A stretch of 64,000 bases of DNA, taken from contig NZ_JAJVHF010000001.1 in the NCBI RefSeq assembly GCF_022171985.1, forward strand, positions 1 through 64,000, given 5' to 3'. This DNA comes from Huaxiibacter chinensis (lineage in GTDB: Bacteria; Pseudomonadota; Gammaproteobacteria; Enterobacterales; Enterobacteriaceae). The stretch's first letter is position 1. Every line of letters begins with the position of its first letter. The position numbers and the translations under genes are program-made. This document shows, one piece after another, positions 49,310-62,209 of the stretch. The notes beneath the pieces were generated by a model. That model saw only the letters and a list, made by a program, of their open reading frames with translations, did no database searches and was not told the DNA's origin.

Positions 49310-49403
49310 ACCTGCTACAAGGAAATAATAAGTGGGCATGCAAGAAGATCGACTGCTGTGTGTACTGTAGAGCCTGACGATGTCGGCAGGCTCTATTTTT
49401 TTT
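49310..49403 (+). ncRNA. mcaS: Small regulatory RNA McaS
   Basis: The 3' two-thirds, from gactgctgtgtgtactgtag to the terminator (stem agagcctg / caggctct then ATTTTTTTT, to 49403), closely matches E. coli McaS as I remember it, with compensating changes in the terminator stem. The 5' part is diverged but of equal length and keeps an initial ACC and AAGGA. A -10 (TATAAA, 49297-49302) fits a start at 49310, giving about 94 nt (E. coli 95). In E. coli McaS is an Hfq-dependent RNA that lowers csgD and raises flhD and pgaA expression, and it lies beside smrA, as here. Confidence 0.85.
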
Positions 49404-49420
49404 CAGAATATATCAAATAC

Positions 49421-50953
49421 TCACTTCACGGGATCACACGCTGTTTTACCAAAATCAACATAGCGTCTATCGCCTTTTCCGTACATAATAAATTCCTGCA
49501 TCACTAATTTGTCGGGCCACTGACAAAAGTCTCGGCTTCCATCGCCGAAGCTAAATGCTACTTCGCGATTATACAACTGCGTTTGCCGGGTTGCCCAAAT
49601 TGAGGTACTCAGCATATAAGTGTTATGAAGCACATATTTTGCAAAAGGGAAATTGTTACGCACATTCCTTGCCTGCCGTAACCAGATTTTATTTTTTGCA
49701 TTATAAGGTGGGATATAGGTTATCGATGCCGGCAGTACGTCATGCATGGGATAAGTCAGGATCACATTCAGCAACCTGTCTTCATAATTGTATTGCGCAC
49801 GAATTGCGTTAGTAATCGCAGCATTTAATGCGGCCATTAAGGTGAAAAAGACTATCCAGGATATACAGACGGTTTTAAAGAAGGCTGAGCGCAGATAGAT
49901 AAGGGGGTATAACCAAACCAGCATGACAAACTGATTTCCCGCCATCGTTCTTCCTGCATATACCGGATCACGTAACAGAGACTGGGGCAACAACGCAACA
50001 AGTAAGGTGAAAACGCCTATAATCACATGTGCCAGGATAACCAGCCAGATGTTACGCCCCGACATCTTCGCCTGCATTGCCACCCCTGTTAGAGCCAGAA
50101 AAATGAGCCCAATGAGAACGATTCCCGCAACACCATAGAATGGTGAGAAGTATACATCTATGAGATACCCCATGCGGGTAACGACCTGCGCCGGTAAAAC
50201 AAGGCTGATTGACAGCAACTTACTATGAATTAATGCGTAATCCCGTAGTGGAAGTAACATGAGAGCAGCTTTGTAAGTTATAAAACTCGTCACAAGGGAA
50301 ACAATTACGCGTCCATAGTAGTTCTGCACATCATCGCTTATTTTCCCTTCCTCAAGCCATATTTTAAGAAGAATAAGGATTATGATTATAAAAGGTGAAA
50401 CCAGGAATAACTGGTAAAAGCAGAGCGAAATAAAATAGCTAATAAAGAAAAATATACAACTCTTATTGTTTCTTTGGCTTAAAAAAGGAAGCACCGTAAG
50501 AAGTAATGCGGCCCCCATGGTCACAGAATCAAAACTGTACTGGATACAGTGAATAAACCACGGTGAAAAAACCACCGATAATGCAAGCAGAAAGCCCATC
50601 CATGAAACATGTTCAATCACTTTGCGGTAGATTATCCACGCAGTTGCTGCCAGAGAAAGTGCGCTCAGTAATTTAGTCACAGGAGCAATATCGACTGCCA
50701 AAACATCCTTTGCGCGCCCTATCCATCCTGAGAGTAAACGAATCACTATTTCTGCCGCAGGACGACCGCTATCAGCATATTCACCCCATCCAGAATTGTC
50801 ATACAAGCCAAAACCAATCGCATTGCGGCCGATATCATCATTGAAATAATAAGTCTGCGTAAGTTCAGGCAGAAAATAAGCGACTGCACAAATTACAAAC
50901 AACCAAAATAAAACAACGTTATTCTTCAACATCTTGCTGTCCTTTGCATCCAT
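49421..50953 (-). CDS. GtrII-type serotype-specific O-antigen glucosyltransferase (GtrC position)
   Basis: This is a polytopic inner-membrane protein of 510 residues with about ten helices. It opens with the family's [35 protein letters not shown] segment (DDxxR and GR motifs). Proteins of this family (GtrII/GtrC, PF14264-like) transfer glucose from undecaprenyl-phosphate-glucose to O-antigen on the periplasmic face. It is the third gene of gtrA-gtrB-gtr, overlapping gtrB. ATG 50932 (MLKNNV) is an alternative start. Low GC compared with neighbouring genes points to transfer. The linkage made cannot be predicted. Confidence 0.82.
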   Translation of the reverse strand: MDAKDSKMLKNNVVLFWLFVICAVAYFLPELTQTYYFNDDIGRNAIGFGLYDNSGWGEYADSGRPAAEIVIRLLSGWIGRAKDVLAVDIAPVTKLLSALSLAATAWIIYRKVIEHVSWMGFLLALSVVFSPWFIHCIQYSFDSVTMGAALLLTVLPFLSQRNNKSCIFFFISYFISLCFYQLFLVSPFIIIILILLKIWLEEGKISDDVQNYYGRVIVSLVTSFITYKAALMLLPLRDYALIHSKLLSISLVLPAQVVTRMGYLIDVYFSPFYGVAGIVLIGLIFLALTGVAMQAKMSGRNIWLVILAHVIIGVFTLLVALLPQSLLRDPVYAGRTMAGNQFVMLVWLYPLIYLRSAFFKTVCISWIVFFTLMAALNAAITNAIRAQYNYEDRLLNVILTYPMHDVLPASITYIPPYNAKNKIWLRQARNVRNNFPFAKYVLHNTYMLSTSIWATRQTQLYNREVAFSFGDGSRDFCQWPDKLVMQEFIMYGKGDRRYVDFGKTACDPVK

Positions 50954-51860
50954 TCTTCAGGATATAGCGCGGTCTTCCTTTGACCTCGATGAAAATTCTG
51001 CCGATGTACTCACCCAGCACACCTATGCTTATCAACTGCACACCCCCAATAAAAAGAATAGCCACCATTAAAGAGGGATAACCGGGAACATCATTTCCCC
51101 AGACAATTTTGTCGATGACCATCCAGATGGCATAAAAAAGAGAAATCGATGCGATAACAAACCCAAGATAAGTCCAGAGTTGTAATGGGAATATCGAAAA
51201 TGACGTTATGCCCTCTATTGCCAGCTTCCATAACTTCCAGCCGTTGAATTTACTTTTACCCGCCTTACGGTTCTCACGCGTATATTCAACGATGGCAGTT
51301 TTGCCGCCTACCCAGGAAAGCAAACCTTTCATAAAGAGCGTTCTTTCGGGTAATTCAAGAAGATGATCCACCGTCTGGCGTGACAGAAGCCTGAAATCCC
51401 CCACGTTTTCTACAATGCCCGGCGAACTTATTTTATTGTGTGCCCGATAAAACCACTCTGCGGTTTTACGTTTGAGCCAGGTGTCACATCGCCTGTCGAT
51501 TCGCTGAGCAAGGACGGTCTCATAGCCCTCCTGCCAGCGGGCAATCAGCAACGGCACCACGTGGAGAGGATCCTGCAGGTCGACATCAATGGGGATAACC
51601 GCCTCACCCGTTGCCGTCTTAAGGCCCGCAAGGAGCGCAGGCTCCTTACCGAAATTGCGGCTGAATTCAACGACTTTTATCTGAGCCGATGCGTAATGCT
51701 CGCGATGAATAGCCTGCACGGTATCATCGGTGCTGCCATCGTCTACAAACACCAGCTCCATCTGATAGTCCTGCAAACGCGTTTCATTGCGAAGCGCTGC
51801 AAAAAAATGCGGAATCGCCTGTTCTTCATTAAAAACAGGTATCACAAGAGAAATTAACAT
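50919..51860 (-). CDS. gtrB: Bactoprenol glucosyltransferase GtrB
   Basis: This GT2-family enzyme transfers glucose from UDP-glucose to undecaprenyl phosphate on the cytoplasmic face. The start at 51860 ([20 protein letters not shown]) gives 313 residues, the GtrB norm, and follows the gtrA stop by 2 bases; a longer in-frame start at 52055 would lie within gtrA. Motifs are [21 protein letters not shown] (metal-binding DxD) and [20 protein letters not shown]. Two C-terminal helices ([19 protein letters not shown] and [26 protein letters not shown]) anchor it. Confidence 0.92.
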   Translation of the reverse strand: MLISLVIPVFNEEQAIPHFFAALRNETRLQDYQMELVFVDDGSTDDTVQAIHREHYASAQIKVVEFSRNFGKEPALLAGLKTATGEAVIPIDVDLQDPLHVVPLLIARWQEGYETVLAQRIDRRCDTWLKRKTAEWFYRAHNKISSPGIVENVGDFRLLSRQTVDHLLELPERTLFMKGLLSWVGGKTAIVEYTRENRKAGKSKFNGWKLWKLAIEGITSFSIFPLQLWTYLGFVIASISLFYAIWMVIDKIVWGNDVPGYPSLMVAILFIGGVQLISIGVLGEYIGRIFIEVKGRPRYILKNGCKGQQDVEE

Positions 51861-51862
51861 AT

Positions 51863-52249
51863 TCAATCCGTGAATATTATATAGCGTGAAAGCAAAAACC
51901 CGACGACCATGCTTATCGCCGAAAAAATTAATAACGTGAAAATAGCCGGTAGCCCGACCAGATCTGCCGTTCTCCCTGTCCCCCAGGCCAGACACGCCAT
52001 AAAGGAGATGAATGACAGATATTTCAGGGCGGATTTTCGCTTGCGGAAGGTCCATGTCGCGTTGACGACGAAACTAAAGGTCGCCGCAACAATAAAGGCG
52101 ATGACATTGGCCATACTTTGCGGAAAGGAAAACAAAATGTAGAAAAGAAGAAATATAAGCGCATGAATGGCGGTATTAGCAACACCTACAAATATAAATC
52201 TTATGAATAGAACCAGCGATTCACACACGTAAATAGTATCCAGTGACAA
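51863..52249 (-). CDS. gtrA: GtrA-family bactoprenol-glucose flippase
   Basis: This 128-residue protein with four predicted helices is thought to flip undecaprenyl-phosphate-glucose across the inner membrane. The family segments are [24 protein letters not shown] and [23 protein letters not shown]. It is first in the gtrA-gtrB-gtr transcript. The cluster lies between mcaS and ogt, where E. coli has the abg genes. Confidence 0.9.
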   Translation of the reverse strand: MSLDTIYVCESLVLFIRFIFVGVANTAIHALIFLLFYILFSFPQSMANVIAFIVAATFSFVVNATWTFRKRKSALKYLSFISFMACLAWGTGRTADLVGLPAIFTLLIFSAISMVVGFLLSRYIIFTD

Positions 52250-52402
52250 TATCAGGCTATTTTAACGAGTGAATATTTGAAAGTAATCCCTGTACGTCTA
52301 AATATAATCCGAAAGATTTACTACGTTAATTCTAATGTATCCTCTTGATTATGACCTCGTTTGCGGACAATATTTAGTTTCTCTTAATCTCAGGTGAATC
52401 TG

Positions 52403-52918
52403 ATGTTAACACTTTTGCAGGAACTCATTCCGACGCCGCTCGGCCCCCTCTGGATCATGTGCGATGAGCAGAACCAGCTGCGCGCGGTGGAATGGCAAGA
52501 GCATAGCGACCGTATGGAACAACTGCTGAACGTTCATTATCGGGTTGGAGGATTTCAGCGGGTTGATACCGTTAATCCCGGTGGATTCAGTGAAAAGCTT
52601 TCCGCCTACTTTGAAGGGGACTTAGCCATTATTGATACCCTTCCCACCGCGACGGCTGGCACGTCTTTCCAGCGCGAAGTGTGGCAAGCCTTGCGCACCA
52701 TCCCCTGCGGGCAGGTCATGCATTATGGTCAGCTCGCTGAAAAGCTGGGACGTGCTGGCGCTGCCCGCGCCGTCGGTGCCGCGAACGGATCAAATCCGGT
52801 CAGTATTGTTGTCCCCTGCCACCGTGTCATAGGACGAAACGGCACAATGACCGGCTACGCGGGCGGTGTACAGCGTAAAGAGTGGCTGTTGCGTCATGAA
52901 GGCTATCTTCTGCTGTAG
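52403..52918 (+). CDS. ogt: Ogt, methylated-DNA--protein-cysteine methyltransferase
   Basis: This suicide repair protein takes O6-alkyl groups from guanine and O4-alkyl from thymine onto its own cysteine. The acceptor is Cys139 in [22 protein letters not shown], the E. coli number when the start is placed at ATG 52403 (171 residues); ATG 52394 would add three residues. The HTH region is [27 protein letters not shown]. It is next to fnr, as in E. coli. Confidence 0.96.
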   Translation: MLTLLQELIPTPLGPLWIMCDEQNQLRAVEWQEHSDRMEQLLNVHYRVGGFQRVDTVNPGGFSEKLSAYFEGDLAIIDTLPTATAGTSFQREVWQALRTIPCGQVMHYGQLAEKLGRAGAARAVGAANGSNPVSIVVPCHRVIGRNGTMTGYAGGVQRKEWLLRHEGYLLL

Positions 52919-53068
52919 ATTCCAGGCTTTTTGTGCTTAATTTTCTACCTCTTAGGTCACTTTTCCACACATAAACTGTGGAATTTCAAGAAGATGAAAG
53001 CACATTGTCTTCTCTTGTCCTCATTGATGGTTTCCCAGGCTTACGCCCGAACCAAAAAGATGTTAAAA

Positions 53069-53082
53069 TTGACCAATATCAA
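53069..53082 (+). promoter_or_regulatory. FNR autoregulatory box
   Basis: TTGACcaatATCAA lies 20 bases before the fnr ATG and matches TTGAT-N4-ATCAA at 9 of 10 positions. FNR represses its own gene through such a site in E. coli. Confidence 0.85.
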
Positions 53083-53101
53083 TTAAGGCTTGAGTAGACT
53101 T

Positions 53102-53854
53102 ATGATCCCGGAAAAGAGAATTATACGACGTATTCAGTCTGGCGGTTGCGCTATCCATTGTCAGGATTGCAGCATCAGTCAGCTCTGCATCCCGTTTACT
53201 CTGAATGAGCATGAACTCGATCAGCTTGATAATATCATCGAGCGTAAAAAGCCTATTCAGAAAGGACAGACGTTGTTTAAAGCGGGAGATGAGCTTAAGT
53301 CTCTCTACGCTATCCGTTCTGGCACCATTAAAAGCTATACCATCACCGAACAGGGTGATGAGCAGATTACTGGCTTCCATCTTGCAGGCGATCTGGTCGG
53401 CTTTGACGCTATCGGTACGGGCCATCACCCGAGCTTTGCTCAGGCGCTCGAAACCTCTATGGTTTGCGAAATCCCGTTTGAGACGCTGGACGATCTGTCA
53501 GGCAAAATGCCTAACCTGCGTCAACAGATGATGCGCCTGATGAGCGGCGAGATTAAAGGCGATCAGGACATGATTCTTCTGCTTTCTAAAAAGAATGCCG
53601 AAGAGCGTCTGGCCGCCTTTATTTATAACCTCTCGCGCCGCTTTGCCGAGCGTGGTTTCTCCCCGCGTGAGTTCCGCCTGACCATGACGCGTGGCGACAT
53701 TGGCAACTACCTGGGCCTGACCGTAGAGACGATCAGCCGTCTGCTGGGTCGTTTCCAGAAAAGCGGCATGCTGGCCGTTAAAGGCAAATATATCACCATC
53801 GAAAACGGTGAAGCGCTGGCGGTTCTCGCCGGACACGCGCGTAACGTAGCCTGA
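53102..53854 (+). CDS. fnr: FNR, global oxygen-responsive regulator
   Basis: This CRP-family activator/repressor carries an oxygen-labile [4Fe-4S] cluster and switches genes to anaerobic respiration. It is 250 residues from ATG 53102, as in E. coli; cluster ligands are Cys20, Cys23, Cys29 and Cys122 ([14 protein letters not shown] and SMVCEIPF). The recognition helix is in [22 protein letters not shown]. The sequence is almost identical to E. coli FNR. It is preceded by its own FNR box and followed by a large hairpin. Confidence 0.98.
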   Translation: MIPEKRIIRRIQSGGCAIHCQDCSISQLCIPFTLNEHELDQLDNIIERKKPIQKGQTLFKAGDELKSLYAIRSGTIKSYTITEQGDEQITGFHLAGDLVGFDAIGTGHHPSFAQALETSMVCEIPFETLDDLSGKMPNLRQQMMRLMSGEIKGDQDMILLLSKKNAEERLAAFIYNLSRRFAERGFSPREFRLTMTRGDIGNYLGLTVETISRLLGRFQKSGMLAVKGKYITIENGEALAVLAGHARNVA

Positions 53855-53872
53855 TCCCTTTAAACGAGCCTC

Positions 53873-53909
53873 ACCAGATCAATAAATTTTCATGATTTAT
53901 TGATCTGGT
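53873..53909. repeat. 14-bp perfect inverted repeat between fnr and uspE
   Basis: The arms accagatcaataaa (53873-53886) and tttattgatctggt (53896-53909) pair around a 9-base loop. On the plus strand it is followed by AAAAAC rather than T, so it is not a standard terminator of fnr. It may be an mRNA 3'-end stabiliser or an operator upstream of uspE. Confidence 0.6.
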
Positions 53910-53992
53910 AAAAACTTCTCCCCTGTTTCATTCAAGATATATAGGTTACTCTTTTACTTACAGACTGTGGTGACAGTAGTAAGGAGACCTGT

Positions 53993-54943
53993 ATGGCAAA
54001 GTATCAAAATATGCTGGTGGCCATCGATCCTAATCAGGACGATCAACCTGCATTACGTCGAGCCGTGTATTTACATCAACGGATTGGTGGCAAAATCAAA
54101 GCGTTTCTGCCGATCTATGACTTCTCATACGAAATGACCACCCTTCTGTCGCCTGACGAACGCACCGCCATGCGTCAGGGAGTGATCAGCCAGCGTACCG
54201 CATGGATCCGTGAGCAGGCTAAATTTTATCTTGATGCGGGTGTGCCCATCGAAATCAAGGTGGTCTGGCATAACCGTCCCTTCGAAGCCATCATTCAGGA
54301 AGTTATCGCCGGCGGCCATGACCTGCTCCTGAAAATGGCCCATCAGCACGACAAACTGGAAGCCGTGATCTTCACCCCGACAGACTGGCATTTGCTGCGT
54401 AAATGCCCGTGTCCGGTATGGATGGTGAAAGATCAACCGTGGCCGGAAGGCGGCAAAGCGCTGGTTGCCGTTAATCTTGCCAGCGAAGAGGATTATCACA
54501 ATGCTCTGAATGAAAAGCTGGTGAAGGAGACCATCCAGCTTGCTGAGCAGGTTAACCATACGGAAGTGCACCTCATTGGCGCCTACCCGGTCACGCCGAT
54601 TAATATTGCCATCGAGCTGCCGGAATTTGATCCCAGCGTTTACAACGATGCCATTCGCGGACAACATCTGCTGGCCATGAAGTCACTGCGTCAGAAATTC
54701 GGTATCGATGAGAAGATGACGCACGTTGAGAAAGGATTGCCTGAAGAGGTGATCCCAGACCTGTCAGAGCATCTACAGGCCGGGATTGTGGTCCTCGGTA
54801 CGGTAGGCCGCACAGGTATTTCTGCTGCCTTCCTTGGGAATACCGCCGAGCAGGTCATTGACCATCTTCGCTGCGATCTGCTGGTGATAAAACCCGATCA
54901 GTACCAGACGCCGGTTGAACTGGACGACGCGGAAGACGATTAA
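53993..54943 (+). CDS. uspE: UspE, tandem-domain universal stress protein
   Basis: This 316-residue protein is made of two fused Usp domains (about 1-150 and 155-305). The second ends [37 protein letters not shown], with the G-2x-G-9x-G-N/S nucleotide-binding spacing; the first domain's motif is degenerate ([34 protein letters not shown]). In E. coli UspE is linked to stress resistance, motility and aggregation. AAGGAG lies 7 bases before the ATG. It follows fnr, as in E. coli. Confidence 0.96.
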   Translation: MAKYQNMLVAIDPNQDDQPALRRAVYLHQRIGGKIKAFLPIYDFSYEMTTLLSPDERTAMRQGVISQRTAWIREQAKFYLDAGVPIEIKVVWHNRPFEAIIQEVIAGGHDLLLKMAHQHDKLEAVIFTPTDWHLLRKCPCPVWMVKDQPWPEGGKALVAVNLASEEDYHNALNEKLVKETIQLAEQVNHTEVHLIGAYPVTPINIAIELPEFDPSVYNDAIRGQHLLAMKSLRQKFGIDEKMTHVEKGLPEEVIPDLSEHLQAGIVVLGTVGRTGISAAFLGNTAEQVIDHLRCDLLVIKPDQYQTPVELDDAEDD

Positions 54944-54964
54944 GTCGCGCTGCCCTCGCCCATA

Positions 54965-54997
54965 AAAAAGCCGCCAGTGATGGCGGCTTTTTTTTAC
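54965..54997. terminator. Bidirectional terminator between uspE and pntB
   Basis: An 8-bp stem agccgcca / tggcggct (54969-54988) with loop gtga has a T-run on the plus side and an A-run on the other side. It serves convergent uspE and pntAB. Confidence 0.92.
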
Positions 54998-55012
54998 GTC
55001 TGAATAAGACGT

Positions 55013-56404
<1,392 letters not shown>

Positions 56405-56411
56405 CTACCCC

Positions 56412-58478
<2,067 letters not shown>

Positions 58479-59423
58479 ATGAAGCTTAAGAACACTCTTC
58501 TGGCGACCGCGCTTCTGTCTGCGACCGCCCTGTCTGCTCATGCCGCAACAGAGTTAACGCCGGAGCAAGCGGCAGCGGTTAAACCTTACGACCGCGCCAT
58601 CATTGTGGGTCGTTTCAACGCGATCAGTGACACCGTCGCCGCCGCATCTAAACAGGCTGATAAAGCAGGCGCTGATTCGTTCTACGTTGTCGATTCCTCT
58701 GATTACGGTAACAGCGGCAATCAGCGTGTGATTGTTGCCCTGTACAAAAACGACGCTCAAAAAGCAGACGCGCCGAAAAACCGCGTAATTAATGGCGTCA
58801 TGGAACTGCCAAAAGACCAGGCCATTGCCCTGGAACCGTTTGATACTGTCACCATTCAGGGTTTCTACCGCAGCCAGCCAGAAGTTAACGAGGCCATCAC
58901 CAAAGCCGCAAAAGCCAAAGGCGCAGCGTCTTTCTATATTGTGCGTCAGATTGATGCCAACCAGGGTGGCAACCAGCGAATTACCGCTTTCATTTACAAA
59001 GCGGATGCCAAGAAACGCGTTCTGCAAAGCCCGGATGTGATCCCGGCGGATTCTGAAGCGGGCCGTGCTGCTCTCGCTGCGGGCGGTGCTGCTGCGAAGA
59101 ACGTTGAAATTCCAGGCGTAGCGACGACTGCAACGCCAAGCGCTGAAGTAGGCCGCTTCTTCGAAACGCAGACAACCAAAGGCGGCCGTTACACTGTCAC
59201 GCTGCCGGACGGAACGAAGATCGAAGAACTGAACAAAACCACCGCAGCGCAAATGGTGCCATTCGACAGCATCAAGTTCACCGGTAACTACGGCAATATG
59301 ACTGAAGTGTCTTATCAGGTCGCGAAGCGTGCGGCGAAAAAAGGCGCGAAGTACTACCACATTACCCGCCAGTGGCAGGAACGTGGTAACAACGTCACCA
59401 TCAGTGCCGACCTCTATAAGTAA
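58479..59423 (+). CDS. ydgH: YdgH, periplasmic protein with three DUF1471 domains
   Basis: This 314-residue secreted protein has a signal peptide ending in ALSAHA before ATEL. The mature part has three YhcN-like DUF1471 repeats (about 30-95, 100-170 and 250-314), each with a pattern such as SDTVAAASKQADKAGADSFYVV or ITKAAKAKGAASFYIV. The single-domain YhcN-family protein at 2815-3066 is a distant relative in the same window. Its role is thought to be in stress or envelope functions and is not defined. A strong terminator follows. Confidence 0.95.
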   Translation: MKLKNTLLATALLSATALSAHAATELTPEQAAAVKPYDRAIIVGRFNAISDTVAAASKQADKAGADSFYVVDSSDYGNSGNQRVIVALYKNDAQKADAPKNRVINGVMELPKDQAIALEPFDTVTIQGFYRSQPEVNEAITKAAKAKGAASFYIVRQIDANQGGNQRITAFIYKADAKKRVLQSPDVIPADSEAGRAALAAGGAAAKNVEIPGVATTATPSAEVGRFFETQTTKGGRYTVTLPDGTKIEELNKTTAAQMVPFDSIKFTGNYGNMTEVSYQVAKRAAKKGAKYYHITRQWQERGNNVTISADLYK

Positions 59424-59438
59424 AAAACGCATACTATC

Positions 59439-59464
59439 AGGCGGCGCAAGCCGCCTTTTTTTTT
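59439..59464 (+). terminator. Intrinsic terminator of ydgH
   Basis: A 7-bp stem aggcggc / gccgcct (59439-59456) with loop gcaa is followed by a nine-T run. Confidence 0.93.
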
Positions 59465-59607
59465 AAGTTTTAACTGAATTTCTGCCACACATCATTGCAT
59501 GCCTTCACGACACTCCGTAAAATTCCGCGCCTTAGTGTGATCCACCATTTTTATGCGCCACTGCGAAATAATTATTCTGGATTCTGACGTTTCATAACAG
59601 GAAGCCA

Positions 59608-60990
59608 ATGGAAAAGAAACTTGGCCTGAGCGCTTTAACTGCGCTCGTTTTAAGCTCCATGCTGGGTGCAGGTGTATTCAGTTTGCCGCAGAATATGGCG
59701 ATGGTCGCCAGTCCGGCCGCCCTGCTCATCGGCTGGGGGATCACCGGGGTGGGTATTCTGCTGCTGGCCTTTGCCATGCTGCTGCTTACGCGTATTCGTC
59801 CCGACCTGGATGGCGGTATATTCACCTATGCACGAGAAGGGTTTGGCGAGCTGATTGGTTTTTGCTCGGCCTGGGGCTACTGGCTCTGCGCGGTGATTGC
59901 CAACGTCTCCTATCTGGTGATCGTTTTTTCTGCATTAAGTTTCTTCACGGACACCCCGGAACTTCGCCTGTTCGGCGATGGTAATACCTGGCAGTCTATC
60001 GTTGGCGCGTCGGTACTGCTGTGGATTGTTCACTGGCTGGTATTACGCGGCGTGCAGACGGCAGCCAGTATCAACCTGGTGGCCACGCTGGCGAAACTGG
60101 TGCCGCTGGGCTTGTTTATCGTGCTGGCGTTTATTGCCTTCCGTCTTGACGTCTTCAGCCTGGATTTTACCGGTGTGGCGCTGGGCGTACCGGTCTGGGA
60201 GCAGGTAAAAAATACCATGCTTATCACCCTGTGGGTGTTTATCGGGGTTGAAGGGGCCGTGGTGGTTTCAGCCCGGGCACGAAACAAACGTGATGTCGGC
60301 CGTGCGACGCTGCTGGCCGTCCTGGCGGCGCTCAGCGTCTATCTCCTGGTCACGTTGCTCTCCCTGGGCGTGGTGGCCCGCCCGGAGCTGGCCGAAATGC
60401 GTAATCCCTCGATGGCAGGGTTAATGGTCAGGATGATGGGTTCCTGGGGGGACGTCGTAATTGCCGCAGGGCTTATCGTCTCTGTGTGCGGCGCCTATTT
60501 AAGCTGGACGATTATGGCGGCGGAAGTCCCTTTCCTGGCGGCGACCCACAAAGCGTTTCCACGTCTCTTCGCCCGGCAGAACAGCAATAGCGCCCCTTCG
60601 GCCTCGCTGTGGCTGACCAATATCAGCGTGCAGGTGTGCCTGGTGCTGATCTGGCTCACAGGTTCAGACTATAACACCCTGTTGACCATCGCCTCGGAGA
60701 TGATTCTGGTACCCTATTTCCTGGTGGGCGCCTATTTGTTAAAAATCGCCACCCGTCCGGTGCATTACGTGGTCGGCACAGGGGCTTGTCTCTACGGCGT
60801 TTGGTTATTATATGCCTCAGGCCCGATGCATTTATTGCTTTCCGTCGTGCTGTATGCGCCAGGTCTGTTAGTCTTTATCTATGCTCGCCGCACGCATCAG
60901 CTTTCGACGGCCCTGAAGCGTCGTGAAATGGTGTTGATTGGTCTGTTGCTGGTCGCCGCCGTACCGGCTACGTGGATGTTGATGGGATAG
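59608..60990 (+). CDS. ydgI: YdgI, ArcD-like basic amino acid antiporter (APC family)
   Basis: This is a 12-helix APC-superfamily protein of 460 residues, the E. coli YdgI length. It opens LGLSALTALVLSSMLGAGVFSLPQNMA, the arginine/ornithine-antiporter pattern, and has TLWVFIGVEGAVVVSARARNKRDVGRAT in the middle. It is predicted to exchange arginine for ornithine or a similar pair; this is not proven. folM follows 37 bases downstream on the same strand. Confidence 0.93.
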   Translation: MEKKLGLSALTALVLSSMLGAGVFSLPQNMAMVASPAALLIGWGITGVGILLLAFAMLLLTRIRPDLDGGIFTYAREGFGELIGFCSAWGYWLCAVIANVSYLVIVFSALSFFTDTPELRLFGDGNTWQSIVGASVLLWIVHWLVLRGVQTAASINLVATLAKLVPLGLFIVLAFIAFRLDVFSLDFTGVALGVPVWEQVKNTMLITLWVFIGVEGAVVVSARARNKRDVGRATLLAVLAALSVYLLVTLLSLGVVARPELAEMRNPSMAGLMVRMMGSWGDVVIAAGLIVSVCGAYLSWTIMAAEVPFLAATHKAFPRLFARQNSNSAPSASLWLTNISVQVCLVLIWLTGSDYNTLLTIASEMILVPYFLVGAYLLKIATRPVHYVVGTGACLYGVWLLYASGPMHLLLSVVLYAPGLLVFIYARRTHQLSTALKRREMVLIGLLLVAAVPATWMLMG

Positions 60991-61027
60991 TGCATTTTTC
61001 CCATTATAAAAATAACAGGAGAATATG

Positions 61028-61750
61028 ATGGGAAGCGCGCCGCAGCGTCCAGTGTTGATTACCGGAGGAGGCCGTCGTATTGGCCTCGCCCTCGCCCACC
61101 ACTTTTTGAATATCCGCCAGCCGGTCATTGTGAGCTATCGCAACGACTATCCTTCTATTGAGGGATTACGTCAGGCGGGTGCCATCTGCATCCAGGCTGA
61201 TTTTTCCACCGATGAAGGGATTCTTGCCTTCGCTGAACAGGTGAAATCCACCACCCGCGGCCTGCGCGCTATTGTGCATAATGCCAGCGCCTGGCTACCG
61301 GAAAAACCCGGCACGTCGCTGAGCGATACGCTTTCCTGTATGCTGCAAATCCACGTGCATGCGCCGTATCTGCTTAATCACGCTTTGCAGGATTTGCTCT
61401 GCGGTCATGGTCATGCGGCCAGCGATATTATTCACTTTACGGATTATGTTGTTGAACGCGGAAGTGATAAGCATATCGCCTATGCTGCCAGCAAAGCGGC
61501 GCTGGATAATATGACGCGCTCCTTCGCCCGTAAACTCGCCCCTGAAGTCAAAGTCAATGCTATCGCGCCGTCGTTGATTTTATTCAATGAAGAAGACGAT
61601 GCACTGTACCGTCAGAAAGCGCTGAATAAATCATTGATGAAAATCGCCCCGGGCGAAAAAGAGATCATCGACCTTATCGACTACCTGTTAACCAGCTGCT
61701 ACGTCACGGGCCGATCCTTTGGCGTCGACGGGGGCCGTCCGCTCAATTAA
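61028..61750 (+). CDS. folM: FolM, dihydromonapterin/dihydrofolate reductase
   Basis: This short-chain dehydrogenase reduces dihydromonapterin to tetrahydromonapterin and, weakly, dihydrofolate. It has the cofactor motif LITGGGRRIGLALA near the N-terminus, HNASAW, and catalytic Tyr-Lys in AYAASKAALDNMTRSFA. I chose the second of two adjacent ATGs (61028), six bases after AGGAG, giving 240 residues as in E. coli; the first (61025) is only three bases away. Its stop overlaps the convergent ydgC stop by three bases. Confidence 0.95.
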   Translation: MGSAPQRPVLITGGGRRIGLALAHHFLNIRQPVIVSYRNDYPSIEGLRQAGAICIQADFSTDEGILAFAEQVKSTTRGLRAIVHNASAWLPEKPGTSLSDTLSCMLQIHVHAPYLLNHALQDLLCGHGHAASDIIHFTDYVVERGSDKHIAYAASKAALDNMTRSFARKLAPEVKVNAIAPSLILFNEEDDALYRQKALNKSLMKIAPGEKEIIDLIDYLLTSCYVTGRSFGVDGGRPLN

Positions 61751-62082
61751 TGGAAACGACTCCAGAAATAGATTAATACCCAGGCGCTGAGGCTCCAGCA
61801 GACGACTGCCCCACCCAGCGCCAGCGGTAAACGCATCATCCCCGTGAAGTACCACAGCGACAGTAAATAGACAAAATAGGGAATGATGGACCACATGCCA
61901 AAAACGATCGTGTTTCTCAGCGCCTCGATACCCCGCTCCGAAGCCACGATATAATGCGCAATAAGCGCAAACGTCGGGAAAAGCGGGATCAGCCCGGCGA
62001 TATAGTAGTTCTTTGTTTTCGCCAGCAGCCCAATCAGCACGACGACCAGCGCGCCCAACGCCGCTTTTATCAAAAGCCCCAT
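61747..62082 (-). CDS. ydgC: YdgC, GlpM-family inner-membrane protein
   Basis: This 111-residue membrane protein with three or four helices contains the GlpM-family core LLAKTKNYYIAGLIPLFPTFALIAHYIVASERGIEALRNTIVFGMWSIIPYF. The Pseudomonas relative GlpM affects alginate production; the role in enterobacteria is unknown. It is convergent with folM and divergent from rstA. Confidence 0.94.
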   Translation of the reverse strand: MGLLIKAALGALVVVLIGLLAKTKNYYIAGLIPLFPTFALIAHYIVASERGIEALRNTIVFGMWSIIPYFVYLLSLWYFTGMMRLPLALGGAVVCWSLSAWVLIYFWSRFH

Positions 62083-62147
62083 CTTTTTCCCTTAACAATC
62101 AAATAACAATACAGGGCAGAATAACGGAACTCAGGTTAATTATGAAA

Positions 62148-62182
62148 GATTAATGGAAGGTTAAGGTTACGCGGTGTATGTT
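62148..62182 (+). promoter_or_regulatory. PhoP-box promoter of rstAB
   Basis: The direct repeat GATTAA-N5-GGTTAA (62148-62164) resembles the PhoP box (G/T)GTTTA-N5-(G/T)GTTTA. A -10 TATGTT begins at 62177, 12 bases downstream, the geometry of PhoP-activated promoters. PhoP activation of rstAB is known in E. coli. Confidence 0.65.
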
Positions 62183-62209
62183 GGCATTTTTCGCGAACAC
62201 AGACGTTGT

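Noticed and set aside
49421..52249. A prophage around the gtr genes
   Set aside because: gtr clusters are often phage-borne, but no integrase, att repeat or phage structural gene is present in the interval.
54125..54667. 180-codon frame opposite uspE
   Set aside because: Antisense shadow of a well-conserved gene.
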